Origin: JBMOKT01 sp049323895
Lineage (GTDB): Bacteria > Bacillota > Peptococcia > Peptococcales > BICA1-8
NCBI GenBank assembly: GCA_049323895.1
Contig: JBMOKT010000002.1
Location: forward strand, 1 to 64,000
Direction: 5' to 3'
Length of the DNA stretch: 64,000 bases
Shown here one piece after another: positions 41,156 through 50,013 of this stretch. The notes under the pieces were generated by a model that was not told the origin of the DNA, did not search any database, and worked only from the letters and a program-made list of their open reading frames with translations. The translations under genes were made by a program, and so were the position numbers. The first letter of the stretch is position 1. Every line of letters begins with the position of its first letter.

Positions 41156-41464
41156 ATGGCAAAGCAAAAGATAAGAATTCGTTTAAAAGCTTTTGATCAC
41201 AAAATTTTGGATCAGTCTGCTCAAAAAATTGTGGAGACTGCAAAGAAGACGGGGGCCAATGTTTCAGGACCTATTCCTCTTCCAACTGAGAAGAACATTT
41301 TTACTATTTTAAGGTCTCCTCACGTAAACAAGGACTCCAGGGAACAGTTTGAAATGCGTACCCATAAGCGATTAATCGATATTTTAGAGCCTACACCCAA
41401 GACTGTAGACTCACTAATGAGATTGGACTTGCCTGCTGGGGTAGATATTGAGATTAAATTGTAA
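41156..41464 (+). CDS. rpsJ: 30S ribosomal protein S10
   Basis: 102 residues. IRLKAFDHKILDQSAQKIVE and SGPIPLPTEKNIFTILRSPH are typical; S10 is also NusE. GAAGGAGGG precedes the ATG. First gene of the S10-spc-alpha supercluster. Confidence 0.97.
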   Translation: MAKQKIRIRLKAFDHKILDQSAQKIVETAKKTGANVSGPIPLPTEKNIFTILRSPHVNKDSREQFEMRTHKRLIDILEPTPKTVDSLMRLDLPAGVDIEIKL

Positions 41465-41511
41465 ACGAATATGTCTTGCAATATAGCTTTTTGTAGGAGG
41501 TGGCAAAAGAA

Positions 41512-42138
41512 ATGAAAGCCTTACTAGGTAAAAAAGTGGGAATGACACAAATTTTTGATGAGCAGGGCAAAGCGATTCCTGTTACAGTTATTGAAGCTGG
41601 TCCATGCGTGGTGGTTCAAACTAAAACAGCCAAAACTGACGGCTATGAAGCTATTCAGGTTGGTTTTGACCAACAAAAAGAGACTCGGGTAAACAAACCC
41701 CTAAAGGGTCATTTTACTAAAGGTCAGGTAAAACCTCTCCGTTACTTAAAAGAATTCCGTTTGGAAAATGCGGATGAATACAAAGTTGGTCAGGAATTAA
41801 AGGTTGATGTCTTTGCAGAGGGCGATCAAGTTGACGTATCAGGCATCAGCAAAGGTAAAGGTTTTGCAGGTGGTATAAAAAGACACAACTTCCACAGAGG
41901 ACCAATGGCTCACGGTTCCAAATACCATAGACGCCCCGGTTCATTGGGTGCAAAGGGAAATAACAGAGTATTTTTGGGTCGTAAGCTTCCAGGTCGGATG
42001 GGTGCTGAGAAGGTTACAGTACAAAATTTACAAATAGTAAAGATTGATAAGGAACGTAATCTTTTACTAATAAAGGGTTCTGTACCTGGTCCAAGAAAAA
42101 CTTTAGTAACTATCAAAGCTTCAGTAAAGTCCAAGTAG
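41512..42138 (+). CDS. rplC: 50S ribosomal protein L3
   Basis: 208 residues. LGKKVGMTQIFDEQGKAIPV start and the peptidyl-transferase-reaching loop GMPMAHGSKYHRR-like (GPMAHGSKYHRRPGSLGA). The in-frame GTG 41500 overlaps the ribosome site, so ATG 41512 is preferred. Confidence 0.95.
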   Translation: MKALLGKKVGMTQIFDEQGKAIPVTVIEAGPCVVVQTKTAKTDGYEAIQVGFDQQKETRVNKPLKGHFTKGQVKPLRYLKEFRLENADEYKVGQELKVDVFAEGDQVDVSGISKGKGFAGGIKRHNFHRGPMAHGSKYHRRPGSLGAKGNNRVFLGRKLPGRMGAEKVTVQNLQIVKIDKERNLLLIKGSVPGPRKTLVTIKASVKSK

Positions 42139-42231
42139 TATAGTTCAAGACGAATAGACGCAAAGGCGTTAAACGTTTCAACAAAATCACTTTTACAAGG
42201 CAGATTTTGTTACCAGAAAGGAGGAACTACG

Positions 42232-42852
42232 ATGCCAAAGGTAGCTTTATATAATACACAAGGCTCACAGGTAGGCGAAATCGAATTAAATGATGAGATT
42301 TTTGGAATAGAGCCCAACGAGAGTGTTGTTCACGAAGCTGTTGTGATGCAAATGGCTAGTTTACGCCGTGGTACTTCTTCTACTAAGTCTAGGGGAGAAG
42401 TAAGAGGTGGAGGACGCAAGCCATGGAGACAAAAAGGTACTGGGCGTGCAAGGGTTGGTACAATTCGCTCTCCGTTATGGCGCGGTGGTGCAATAATTTT
42501 CGGGCCAAAACCCAGGGATTATGGGTATTCCATTCCTAAGAAGAAAAGACGTTTGGCTCTAAAATCAGTACTGTCAGCTAAAGTTTTAGATGGACAACTG
42601 ATTATTGTTGATGAATTGAAATTTGATCAGCCTAAGACTAAGGAAATGGTTAAGGTGTTGGATGCCCTTAAGGCTGAAAAAGCACTTGTTGTAACTGCTG
42701 ATTTGGATGAGAATGTTTTAAAATCCTCCAGGAATATTCCTGGTGTAAGCCAGTTGGTTGCAGAAGGCTTAAACGTATATGATATCTTAACCCATGATAA
42801 ACTTATCCTGACTAAAGAGGCTGTTTCTAAGGTTGAGGAGGTGTTGGCGTAA
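42232..42852 (+). CDS. rplD: 50S ribosomal protein L4
   Basis: 206 residues. The long tunnel loop RGGGRKPWRQKGTGRARVGT is present. The stop overlaps the rplW start by one base (TAATG), so translation is coupled. The 93-nt gap before it is longer than most in the operon. Confidence 0.97.
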   Translation: MPKVALYNTQGSQVGEIELNDEIFGIEPNESVVHEAVVMQMASLRRGTSSTKSRGEVRGGGRKPWRQKGTGRARVGTIRSPLWRGGAIIFGPKPRDYGYSIPKKKRRLALKSVLSAKVLDGQLIIVDELKFDQPKTKEMVKVLDALKAEKALVVTADLDENVLKSSRNIPGVSQLVAEGLNVYDILTHDKLILTKEAVSKVEEVLA

Positions 42853-43139
42853 TGAAAAACCCACGCGACATCATCGTGAAACCGCTGGTATCTGAAAAAT
42901 CAGTAGCTGGTATGGAGCACAACAAATACTATTTTAAAGTTGACCTCAAGGCAAACAAGATTGATATCAAGAATGCCGTTGAAGAAATCTTTAAAGTGAA
43001 GGTTTTAGAAGTTAGAACAATGATTGTTAAAGGTAAAATTAAGCGTATGGGCCGCTTCCAAGGTAAAAGACCTGACTGGAAAAAGGCCATTGTTACCTTA
43101 AAAGATGGAGACAAAATAGAAATTTTTGATGGACTATAA
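42852..43139 (+). CDS. rplW: 50S ribosomal protein L23
   Basis: 95 residues. KPLVSEKSVAGMEHNKYYF and the loop VRTMIVKGKIKRMGRFQGKR. It lines the tunnel exit. GAGGAGG lies inside the end of rplD. Confidence 0.96.
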   Translation: MKNPRDIIVKPLVSEKSVAGMEHNKYYFKVDLKANKIDIKNAVEEIFKVKVLEVRTMIVKGKIKRMGRFQGKRPDWKKAIVTLKDGDKIEIFDGL

Positions 43140-43142
43140 AAC

Positions 43143-43216
43143 ACGAGGGCGCGTTGTTACGTGGGCGCGTGGGCGCGAAAAAGCTAGCCACTAGCCACTA
43201 ATAACTAGCCACTAAC
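43143..43216. repeat. Octad GTGGGCGC and heptad CTAGCCA repeats inside the S10 operon
   Basis: GTGGGCGCGTGGGCGCG (43161-43177) is two octads. It is followed by CTAGCCACTAGCCACTAATA and more heptads (43183-43216), ending 5 nt before GAAGGAGGG of rplB. It splits an otherwise tight ribosomal operon. Confidence 0.8.
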
Positions 43217-43236
43217 TTAAGAAGGAGGGAACTGTG

Positions 43237-44067
43237 ATGCCAATCAAAAAGTTCAAGCCTACTTCTCCCGGCAGACGTCAGATGACGGTTTCTACTTTTG
43301 AAGAAATTACAACTGACAAGCCGGAGAAATCATTGGTTGAACCTCTTAAGAAACATGCCGGCAGAAACGCTCAAGGGCGTTTAACAGTACGTCACCAAGG
43401 TGGCGGACATAAAAGGCAGTATCGCGTAATTGATTTCAAAAGAAATAAAGATGGTATTCCTGCAAAGGTTGCTACCATAGAGTACGATCCAAATCGTTCT
43501 GCAAGAATCGCATTACTTAACTATGTTGATGGAGAAAAAAGATACATTGTTGCTCCTGACGGTTTAAAAGTTGGTGACACAATAGTATCGGGTCCAGATG
43601 CTGATATTAAGGTAGGTAATGCATTGCCGTTACAAAATATTCCTGTTGGTACCGTTATCCACAATATCGAGTTGAAACCTAAAAAAGGTGCTCAAATTTG
43701 CCGTTCGGCCGGTGGAGCTGCACAGTTAATGGCTAAAGAAGGAAGCTATGCCCATGTAAGATTACCATCCGGTGAAGTACGTTTGGTGCATATTGAATGT
43801 AAGGCTACTATCGGTCAAGTAGGTAACCTTGAACATGAGAATGTTACTATAGGTAAAGCCGGTCGTTCCCGTTGGAAGAACCAGCGGCCTACAGTCCGCG
43901 GTGTTGTAATGAACCCCGTAGACCATCCCCACGGCGGTGGTGAAGGACGTGCTCCTATCGGGCGTAAAGCACCTATGACACCTTGGGGTAAAGTTGCTAT
44001 CGGTGGCAAAACCCGTAAGAAGAGTAATATTAATAATAAATACATTGTTAAACCACGCAAGAAATAA
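43237..44067 (+). CDS. rplB: 50S ribosomal protein L2
   Basis: 276 residues. NPVDHPHGGGEGRAPIGRK holds the functional histidine near the peptidyl-transferase centre. ATG 43237 is preferred to the adjacent GTG 43234. The preceding interval is the repeat described separately. Confidence 0.97.
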   Translation: MPIKKFKPTSPGRRQMTVSTFEEITTDKPEKSLVEPLKKHAGRNAQGRLTVRHQGGGHKRQYRVIDFKRNKDGIPAKVATIEYDPNRSARIALLNYVDGEKRYIVAPDGLKVGDTIVSGPDADIKVGNALPLQNIPVGTVIHNIELKPKKGAQICRSAGGAAQLMAKEGSYAHVRLPSGEVRLVHIECKATIGQVGNLEHENVTIGKAGRSRWKNQRPTVRGVVMNPVDHPHGGGEGRAPIGRKAPMTPWGKVAIGGKTRKKSNINNKYIVKPRKK

Positions 44068-44109
44068 TCAAATCTTGAATCTTGCGCGAAAGGAGGCTAA
44101 TCATACCTC

Positions 44110-44394
44110 ATGAGTAGATCATTGAAAAAGGGACCATATGTTGATGAAAAGCTGTTAACCAAAATACAGGCGATGAATGAGAAGAATGAAAAAAAGGTGC
44201 TTAAAACCTGGTCTCGTAGTTCTACAATTTTCCCTGAAATGATAGGTCATACTATTGCTGTACATGATGGTCGTAAGCATGTTCCTGTATATGTTACAGA
44301 GGATATGGTTGGGCATAAATTAGGAGAGTTTGCTCCTACCAGGACTTTTAAAGGTCACGGTGCCCATACTGAACGGTCCACATCCCTTAAATAG
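44110..44394 (+). CDS. rpsS: 30S ribosomal protein S19
   Basis: 94 residues, MSRSLKKGPYVDEKLL start, WSRSSTIFPEMIGHTIAVHD core. AAAGGAGG is rather far (12 nt) from the ATG. Confidence 0.97.
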   Translation: MSRSLKKGPYVDEKLLTKIQAMNEKNEKKVLKTWSRSSTIFPEMIGHTIAVHDGRKHVPVYVTEDMVGHKLGEFAPTRTFKGHGAHTERSTSLK

Positions 44395-44417
44395 AACAAG
44401 GAGAGGGGGTTCTAGCT

Positions 44418-44759
44418 ATGGAAGCTAAAGCTGTTGCAAAATTTATAAGAATTTCGCCCCGCAAAGCACGTCAAGTAATTGACCTAATCAGGGGTAAACA
44501 TGTTCGTGATGCATATGCGATTTTAAAATTCACACCTAATAAAGGTGCAGAACTGATAGAAAAAGTTTTGAAATCTGCTGTAGCCAATGCTGAACACAAC
44601 TATGAGATGAATATTGATTCTTTAGTTGTCAGCAGTTGTTATGTAGACCAAGGTCCAACATTAAAACGCTTTAAACCAAGAGCCATGGGCAGAGCAGATG
44701 TAATGCGCAAAAGAACTAGTCACATTACAGTGGCAGTATCTGAAAAAAAGGAGGGATAA
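44418..44759 (+). CDS. rplV: 50S ribosomal protein L22
   Basis: 113 residues with RISPRKARQVIDLIRGK and the tunnel hairpin RFKPRAMGRADVMRKRTSH. GAGAGGGGG precedes the ATG. Confidence 0.97.
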   Translation: MEAKAVAKFIRISPRKARQVIDLIRGKHVRDAYAILKFTPNKGAELIEKVLKSAVANAEHNYEMNIDSLVVSSCYVDQGPTLKRFKPRAMGRADVMRKRTSHITVAVSEKKEG

Positions 44760-44763
44760 CTAA

Positions 44764-45429
44764 GTGGGTCAAAAGGTAAGTCCAAAAGGATTGCGGATTG
44801 GTATCATTAAAGACTGGGATGCCAAATGGTATGCCGATAAAAACTATTCAGAACTCCTCCATGAAGATTTAAAAATCCGTAAGTACGTGAAAAAGAAGTT
44901 GTTTCAAGCCGGCATTGCTAATATCGAAATTGAAAGAGCAGCTAACAGCCGTGTAAAAGTAACTATCTTTACCGCCAAACCTGGTATTGTAATTGGTCGT
45001 AACGGATCGGAAGTTGAAGCATTACGTTCCGAACTAGAAAAAATGACCAAGAAACAGGTTAACATAAATATCCAAGAAGTAAAAAAACCTGAATTAGATG
45101 CCCAATTAGTAGCAGAAAGCGTTGCTTCTCAATTAGAACGCAGGATTGCATTTAGGAGAGCGATGAAACAATCGGTTACCCGTTCATTACGGATGGGAGC
45201 AGAAGGTATCAAAATTGCTGTTTCAGGTCGTTTGGGCGGTGCGGAAATTGCCCGTACTGAATGGTACAGTGAAGGTAAAGTTCCTTTGCATACTTTAAGA
45301 GCTGATATTGACTATGGGTTTGCGGAAGCGGATACAACTTACGGAAAAATAGGCGTAAAAGTATGGATCTATAAAGGAGAAGTTCTTCCTGAGGCTAAGA
45401 AAGTTCAACCTAAGGAAGGGAGCGAATAA
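44764..45429 (+). CDS. rpsC: 30S ribosomal protein S3
   Basis: 221 residues. GQKVSPKGLRIGIIKDWDAK start, KH motif GIVIGRNGSEVEALRSEL, and the C-terminal ARTEWYSEGKVPLHTLRADI. GTG start, 4 nt after rplV; AAGGAGGG upstream. Confidence 0.97.
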   Translation: MGQKVSPKGLRIGIIKDWDAKWYADKNYSELLHEDLKIRKYVKKKLFQAGIANIEIERAANSRVKVTIFTAKPGIVIGRNGSEVEALRSELEKMTKKQVNINIQEVKKPELDAQLVAESVASQLERRIAFRRAMKQSVTRSLRMGAEGIKIAVSGRLGGAEIARTEWYSEGKVPLHTLRADIDYGFAEADTTYGKIGVKVWIYKGEVLPEAKKVQPKEGSE

Positions 45430-45431
45430 AA

Positions 45432-45866
45432 ATGTTAGTTCCAAAAAGAGTAAAATGGCGTAGACCTCACCGGGGTACAATGGCTGGTAAAGCACAAAGG
45501 GGCAACAATGTTTCTTACGGTGAATATGGACTACAATCACTAGAAGCAGGCTGGATTACTAACCGTCAAATCGAAGCTGCACGTATTGCGATGACCCGTT
45601 ATATTAAACGGGGTGGTAAGGTTTGGATTAAAATATTTCCTGACAAACCTGTTACTGCAAAACCGGCAGAAACTCGTATGGGTGCTGGTAAAGGTTCCCC
45701 AGAATTTTGGGTTGCAGTTGTTAAGCCTGGCCGTGTAATGTTCGAATTGGCCGGCGTTCCTGAAGAAATCGCCCGTGAAGCTTTTCGTCTTGCAATGCAT
45801 AAATTGCCCGTGAAATGCAAGTTTATTAAGCGGGAGGAAATGGGTGGTGACGCAAATGAAAGCTAA
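45432..45866 (+). CDS. rplP: 50S ribosomal protein L16
   Basis: 144 residues. MLVPKRVKWRRPHRGTMAGK and TRMGAGKGSPEFWVAVVKPG, near the A-site tRNA elbow. Its last codons overlap rpmC. Confidence 0.97.
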   Translation: MLVPKRVKWRRPHRGTMAGKAQRGNNVSYGEYGLQSLEAGWITNRQIEAARIAMTRYIKRGGKVWIKIFPDKPVTAKPAETRMGAGKGSPEFWVAVVKPGRVMFELAGVPEEIAREAFRLAMHKLPVKCKFIKREEMGGDANES

Positions 45867-46050
45867 TAAATTACGGGATTTAACCGTTGATGAATTAGTG
45901 CGCAAGGTGGATAACCTCAAAGAAGAACTTTTTAATTTGCGTTTCCAAATGGCTACTGGTCAACTTGAAAACCCAATGAGGATTAATGAGGTTAAAAAGG
46001 ATATTGCCAGAGCTAAAACTGTTCTGCGGGAACGTGAGTTAAAAGCATAA
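45856..46050 (+). CDS. rpmC: 50S ribosomal protein L29
   Basis: 64 residues, two helices: LRDLTVDELVRKVDNLKEEL and NLRFQMATGQLENPMRI. ATG 45856, after GGGTGGTGA, is preferred to GTG 45844; it overlaps rplP by 11 bp. Confidence 0.95.
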   Translation: MKANKLRDLTVDELVRKVDNLKEELFNLRFQMATGQLENPMRINEVKKDIARAKTVLRERELKA

Positions 46051-46074
46051 ATTAGCTAAAGGAGGTTAGTACGG

Positions 46075-46335
46075 ATGGAAAGAGGTAACCGTAAAGTCCT
46101 TTACGGTGTAGTAACAAGTAATAAGATGGAAAAAACAGTTACCGTAGCTGTAGAAAATTATTTCCGTCATCCTCTATATAATAAAACCACAAAACTTACT
46201 AAAAAGTATAAAGCCCATGATGCTGAAAATGCATGTGGTATAGGGGACAAGGTAAAAATTATGGAAACGCGTCCAATCAGTAAAGATAAAAGGTGGCGTG
46301 TGCTAGAAATCGTAGAAAAGGCACCTATTCTATAA
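46075..46335 (+). CDS. rpsQ: 30S ribosomal protein S17
   Basis: 86 residues, OB fold. KVLYGVVTSNKMEKTVTVAV and KIMETRPISKDKRWRVLEIV. AAAGGAGG precedes the ATG. Confidence 0.97.
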   Translation: MERGNRKVLYGVVTSNKMEKTVTVAVENYFRHPLYNKTTKLTKKYKAHDAENACGIGDKVKIMETRPISKDKRWRVLEIVEKAPIL

Positions 46336-46373
46336 TCCCATATAGACCTGTTGCCGAAAGGAGGTAACCTGGC

Positions 46374-46742
46374 ATGATTCAACAAGAAACCAGACTTAAA
46401 GTGGGTGACAATACTGGAGCCAAAGAATTACTCTGTATCCGGGTTTTGGGAGGCTCCAAACGCCGTTACGCCTCTATAGGAGACATAATAATTGCTTCTG
46501 TTAAAGAAGCAACACCAGGCGGCGTTGTTAAGAAAGGTGATGTAGTAAAGGCTGTTGTGGTTAGAACTAAAGTTGCTATGAGAAGACCTGACGGCTCATA
46601 TATACGTTTTAGTGAAAACGCAGCTGTAATTATTAAAGATGATAAAAGTCCAAGAGGGACCCGTATCTTTGGACCTGTTGCTAGAGAATTGCGGGAGAAA
46701 GACTTCATGAAAATCATATCTCTTGCTCCTGAAGTGCTGTAA
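46374..46742 (+). CDS. rplN: 50S ribosomal protein L14
   Basis: 122 residues, MIQQETRLKVGDNTGAKELL start and GTRIFGPVARELREKDFMKI end. AAAGGAGG upstream. Confidence 0.97.
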   Translation: MIQQETRLKVGDNTGAKELLCIRVLGGSKRRYASIGDIIIASVKEATPGGVVKKGDVVKAVVVRTKVAMRRPDGSYIRFSENAAVIIKDDKSPRGTRIFGPVARELREKDFMKIISLAPEVL

Positions 46743-46769
46743 AAGCTGTAGCCTTTGGAGGTGAAAAAA

Positions 46770-47099
46770 GTGGCGAAGAATAAATTGCACGTAAAAAAAG
46801 GTGATAACGTAGTAGTTATTGCCGGCAAAGATAAAGGCAAAAAAGGTAAAGTTTTGCAAGCCTTCCCTGATGAATCCAGAGTCATTATTGAAGGTATTAA
46901 TATCATGAAGAAGCATACCCGTCCCACCCAAAAAATGCCCCAAGGCGGCATAGTTGAGAGGGAAGCTCCAGTTCATGTTTCCAATGTTATGCCTTTCTGC
47001 TCAAAATGCAGTGAAGGTGTAAGAATTTCCAAAAAAGAATTAGGCGATGGCAAAAGAGTCCGTACTTGTCATCAATGCGGCGAAGTATTTGATAAATAG
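46770..47099 (+). CDS. rplX: 50S ribosomal protein L24
   Basis: 109 residues. KOW motif KKGDNVVVIAGKDKGKKGKV; the C-terminal half has two CxxC pairs (CSKC, CHQC) that may bind zinc. GTG 46770 is preferred: GGAGGTG just upstream is the ribosome site and the in-frame TTG 46755 overlaps it. Confidence 0.95.
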   Translation: MAKNKLHVKKGDNVVVIAGKDKGKKGKVLQAFPDESRVIIEGINIMKKHTRPTQKMPQGGIVEREAPVHVSNVMPFCSKCSEGVRISKKELGDGKRVRTCHQCGEVFDK

Positions 47100-47127
47100 T
47101 TTCTGGCAGAAAGGAGGCTAAAACCGG

Positions 47128-47667
47128 ATGGCTAGATTAAAGGAAAAGTATTTAAACGAAGTTGTACCGGCTTTGCAACAAAAATTTAACTATCAAAACG
47201 TTATGGAAATCCCTAAACTTGAAAAGGTAATTCTTAATATAGGTTTAGGTGAGGCTGTTCAAAACCCCAAGGCTCTAGACGCAGCACTACAAGATCTAAC
47301 TATTATTGCTGGTCAAAAGCCAGTTGTAACTAAAGCTAAAAAGTCAATAGCAGCCTTTAAGCTTCGTGCCGGTATGCCGGTCGGTGTTAAAGTAACACTA
47401 CGGGGCGAACGGATGTATGAATTCGTTGATAAGTTAGTTAGTATAGCATTACCCAGGGTTCGTGACTTTAGAGGGGTTTCTCCTAAGTCATTTGACGGTA
47501 GGGGAAATTATAGTTTAGGTTTAAAAGAACAGTTGCTTTTCCCCGAAATTGAGTACGACAAGATTGATAAAATTCGTGGTATGGAGGTAGTATTTACAAC
47601 TACTGCTAAAACCGACGAAGAGGGTAGAGAACTGTTGAAGCTCCTTGGAATGCCGTTTACAAGTTAA
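47128..47667 (+). CDS. rplE: 50S ribosomal protein L5
   Basis: 179 residues, the 5S rRNA-binding protein. PKLEKVILNIGLGEAVQNPK and LRGERMYEFVDKLVSIALPR. AAAGGAGG upstream. Confidence 0.97.
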   Translation: MARLKEKYLNEVVPALQQKFNYQNVMEIPKLEKVILNIGLGEAVQNPKALDAALQDLTIIAGQKPVVTKAKKSIAAFKLRAGMPVGVKVTLRGERMYEFVDKLVSIALPRVRDFRGVSPKSFDGRGNYSLGLKEQLLFPEIEYDKIDKIRGMEVVFTTTAKTDEEGRELLKLLGMPFTS

Positions 47668-47686
47668 AATTTAAGGAGGTTATACA

Positions 47687-47866
47687 GTGGCGAAAACGTC
47701 ATTTAAAGTAAGAAGAGCTCCAAAATATACAGTACGTGAGGTAAACAGATGTAAGGTTTGTGGTCGTCCACGTGCTTATATGCGTAAGTTTGGTCTTTGC
47801 CGGGTATGTTTCCGTGAGTTAGCATACAAAGGCCAGTTGCCCGGAGTAACAAAATCCAGTTGGTAA
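47687..47866 (+). CDS. rpsN: 30S ribosomal protein S14, zinc-binding type Z
   Basis: 59 residues, two shorter than the usual 61, through a shorter N-terminus. The zinc ligands C22, C25, C38 and C41 (CKVC, CRVC) are complete, and the end FRELAYKGQLPGVTKSSW is standard. GTG start with AAGGAGG 7 nt upstream. Confidence 0.95.
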   Translation: MAKTSFKVRRAPKYTVREVNRCKVCGRPRAYMRKFGLCRVCFRELAYKGQLPGVTKSSW

Positions 47867-47897
47867 ACCTCAAGTTAATGGAAGGGGGTCTCTGAAA

Positions 47898-48296
47898 ATG
47901 GTTATGACAGATCCGATTGCTGATTTTTTAACGAGAATACGTAACGCAAATATGGTTATGCATGAAAAAGTAGAAATTCCTGCTTCCAAAACCAAAAAAG
48001 CTTTGGCGGATATTCTTAAAAGCGAAGGCTTTATTAAAGATTACGAGCAAATCGAAGACGGAAAACAAGGTATAATCCGTGTTTATTTAAAATACGGCAG
48101 CAATAAAGAAAAGGTTATTACTGGTATGAAGCGTATTAGCAAGCCAGGTCTTAGAGTTTATTGCAAGAAAGACGAAATTCCAAGGGTGCTTGGTGGATTA
48201 GGAATTGCAGTAATCTCAACATCCCAAGGTATTGTTACCGATAAAGATGCTCGTAAAAATGGTTTAGGCGGCGAAGTAATTTGTTATGTTTGGTAG
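47898..48296 (+). CDS. rpsH: 30S ribosomal protein S8
   Basis: 132 residues. TDPIADFLTRIRNANMVMHE start, and the C-terminal RNA-binding part STSQGIVTDKDARKNGLGGE. ATG 47898 is 9 nt after GGAAGGGGG; ATG 47904 would also suit. Confidence 0.96.
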   Translation: MVMTDPIADFLTRIRNANMVMHEKVEIPASKTKKALADILKSEGFIKDYEQIEDGKQGIIRVYLKYGSNKEKVITGMKRISKPGLRVYCKKDEIPRVLGGLGIAVISTSQGIVTDKDARKNGLGGEVICYVW

Positions 48297-48330
48297 TAAA
48301 TATAATTGAAATAGCTCGGGAGGTGTGATT

Positions 48331-48873
48331 ATGTCCAGGATTGGTAAGCTTCCCGTCAATATTCCTGACGGAGTTCAAGTTGCTTTAGAAGGAAATGTGA
48401 TTACTGTAAAAGGACCAAAGGGTGAATTAACCAGGGAACTTCACAATGAAATTGAGATTGTAGTTGAAGACAAGCAAATTTTAGTTAACCGCCCATCAGA
48501 CAGTAATAAACATAGATCCTTGCACGGACTGACCCGAACCCTTGTAAATAACATGGTTGAAGGTGTTACCAAGGGCTACCAGAAAAATTTGGAGTTAGTC
48601 GGTGTAGGTTATAGAGCGCAATTACAGGGTAAGAAGCTAGTTTTACAGGTTGGTTATTCCCACCCTGTTGAATTTGAACCTGGAAATACAATTGTGATTG
48701 AAGTTCCAGCACCTAACAGGATTTCCGTTAAAGGTATTGATAAAGAGGAAGTTGGAACCCTAGCTGCAAACATTCGTGCAGTAAGAGAACCTGAGCCTTA
48801 TAAAGGCAAAGGAATCAGATATGAAGGCGAAAGAATTAAACTCAAAGCTGGAAAAGCAGGGGCTAAAAAATAA
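48331..48873 (+). CDS. rplF: 50S ribosomal protein L6
   Basis: 180 residues, two repeated domains. MSRIGKLPVNIPDGVQVALE start and EPEPYKGKGIRYEGERIKLK end. ATG 48331 preferred to in-frame GTG 48325, which lies in the ribosome site region. Confidence 0.96.
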   Translation: MSRIGKLPVNIPDGVQVALEGNVITVKGPKGELTRELHNEIEIVVEDKQILVNRPSDSNKHRSLHGLTRTLVNNMVEGVTKGYQKNLELVGVGYRAQLQGKKLVLQVGYSHPVEFEPGNTIVIEVPAPNRISVKGIDKEEVGTLAANIRAVREPEPYKGKGIRYEGERIKLKAGKAGAKK

Positions 48874-48915
48874 GCAGCGTGAGCTCTTATTTTCGGTGAA
48901 AGGAGTGAAGCAAAA

Positions 48916-49269
48916 GTGATTACCAAAACTCCCAAAAAACAAATTCGTGCAAAAAAACATTGGAAATTAAGACATAATATCAGTGGTACTCCTGAGAGAC
49001 CTCGTTTATGTGTATATCGTAGTTTGAAAAATATTTACGCCCAGGTTATTGACGATGTAGCTGGCGTTACTCTGGCAGCAGCTTCTTCTTTGGACTTAGA
49101 AGGTTACGGTGGTAATGTTGATGTGGCAAAGAAGGTTGGCGAGTTAGTTGCTAAAAGGGCTTTGGAAAAAGGGATTGACAGAGTAGTTTTTGACCGGGGC
49201 GGAAACATTTACCACGGTCGTGTTAAATCCCTTGCCGAAGGGGCTAGGGAAGCCGGGCTGCAGTTCTAA
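48916..49269 (+). CDS. rplR: 50S ribosomal protein L18
   Basis: 117 residues, 5S rRNA-binding. GTPERPRLCVYRSLKNIYAQ and VVFDRGGNIYHGRVKSLAEG. GTG start, AAAGGAGTG upstream. Confidence 0.96.
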   Translation: MITKTPKKQIRAKKHWKLRHNISGTPERPRLCVYRSLKNIYAQVIDDVAGVTLAAASSLDLEGYGGNVDVAKKVGELVAKRALEKGIDRVVFDRGGNIYHGRVKSLAEGAREAGLQF

Positions 49270-49294
49270 TCTATGGTGAAGGAGGGAAAGGCAA

Positions 49295-49795
49295 TTGGCG
49301 AGGATAGATGCTAGTAAACTTGATTTAAGCGAAAAAGTAGTTCATATAAATCGGGTTGCTAAAGTAGTAAAAGGTGGTCGTCGTTTCAGCTTTAGTGCCC
49401 TTGTAGTTGTTGGCAACAGCAATGGAATTGTTGGTGTCGGCATGGGTAAAGCCAATGAAGTGCCCGAAGCAATCCGCAAAGGCATCGAAGATGCAAAGAA
49501 AAACCTAATTGAAGTTCCAGTAGTTAATTCTACAATTCCTCATGAAGTAGTAGGTCGTTATGGTGCAGGTCGAGTTATGTTAAAGCCTGCGTCCGAAGGT
49601 ACTGGTGTTATTGCCGGTGGTTCTGTTCGTGCTGTTGTTGAATTAGCCGGTATTAAAAATATCCTAACCAAATCCTTAGGTTCTGACTCAGCGTTAAACA
49701 CTGTTAAAGCTGCACTTGAAGGTTTAGCATCTTTGAAAAAAGCTGAATATGTGGCTAAACTGCGGGGCAAAACTTTAGAGGAAATTTTAGGTTAG
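49295..49795 (+). CDS. rpsE: 30S ribosomal protein S5
   Basis: 166 residues. Double-stranded RNA-binding-like first domain (EKVVHINRVAKVVKGGRRFS) and GTGVIAGGSVRAVVELAGIK. TTG start after GAAGGAGGG. Confidence 0.96.
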   Translation: MARIDASKLDLSEKVVHINRVAKVVKGGRRFSFSALVVVGNSNGIVGVGMGKANEVPEAIRKGIEDAKKNLIEVPVVNSTIPHEVVGRYGAGRVMLKPASEGTGVIAGGSVRAVVELAGIKNILTKSLGSDSALNTVKAALEGLASLKKAEYVAKLRGKTLEEILG

Positions 49796-49807
49796 GGGGA
49801 TTTAAAA

Positions 49808-49996
49808 ATGTCTAAAAAAATTAAAGTAACATTAGTGAAAAGTGTTATTGGCAGACCTGAACAACAAAGAAAGGTTGCTAAAACCCTCGGCCTAAAGAAA
49901 ACAAACAGTTATGTTATTCATGAGGATACACCTGCTATTAGGGGTATGGTGAATGCAATCAGTCATTTAGTTGATGTTGAAGAAGTTGATGCTTAA
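49808..49996 (+). CDS. rpmD: 50S ribosomal protein L30
   Basis: 62 residues. KVTLVKSVIGRPEQQRKVAK and LGLKKTNSYVIHEDTPAIRG. 12 nt after rpsE. Confidence 0.96.
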   Translation: MSKKIKVTLVKSVIGRPEQQRKVAKTLGLKKTNSYVIHEDTPAIRGMVNAISHLVDVEEVDA

Positions 49997-50013
49997 AACA
50001 GGAGGTGTTTTCA

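Noticed and set aside
46466..46951. 161-codon open frame on the - strand
   Set aside because: Antisense to rplN and rplX, both of which are certain.
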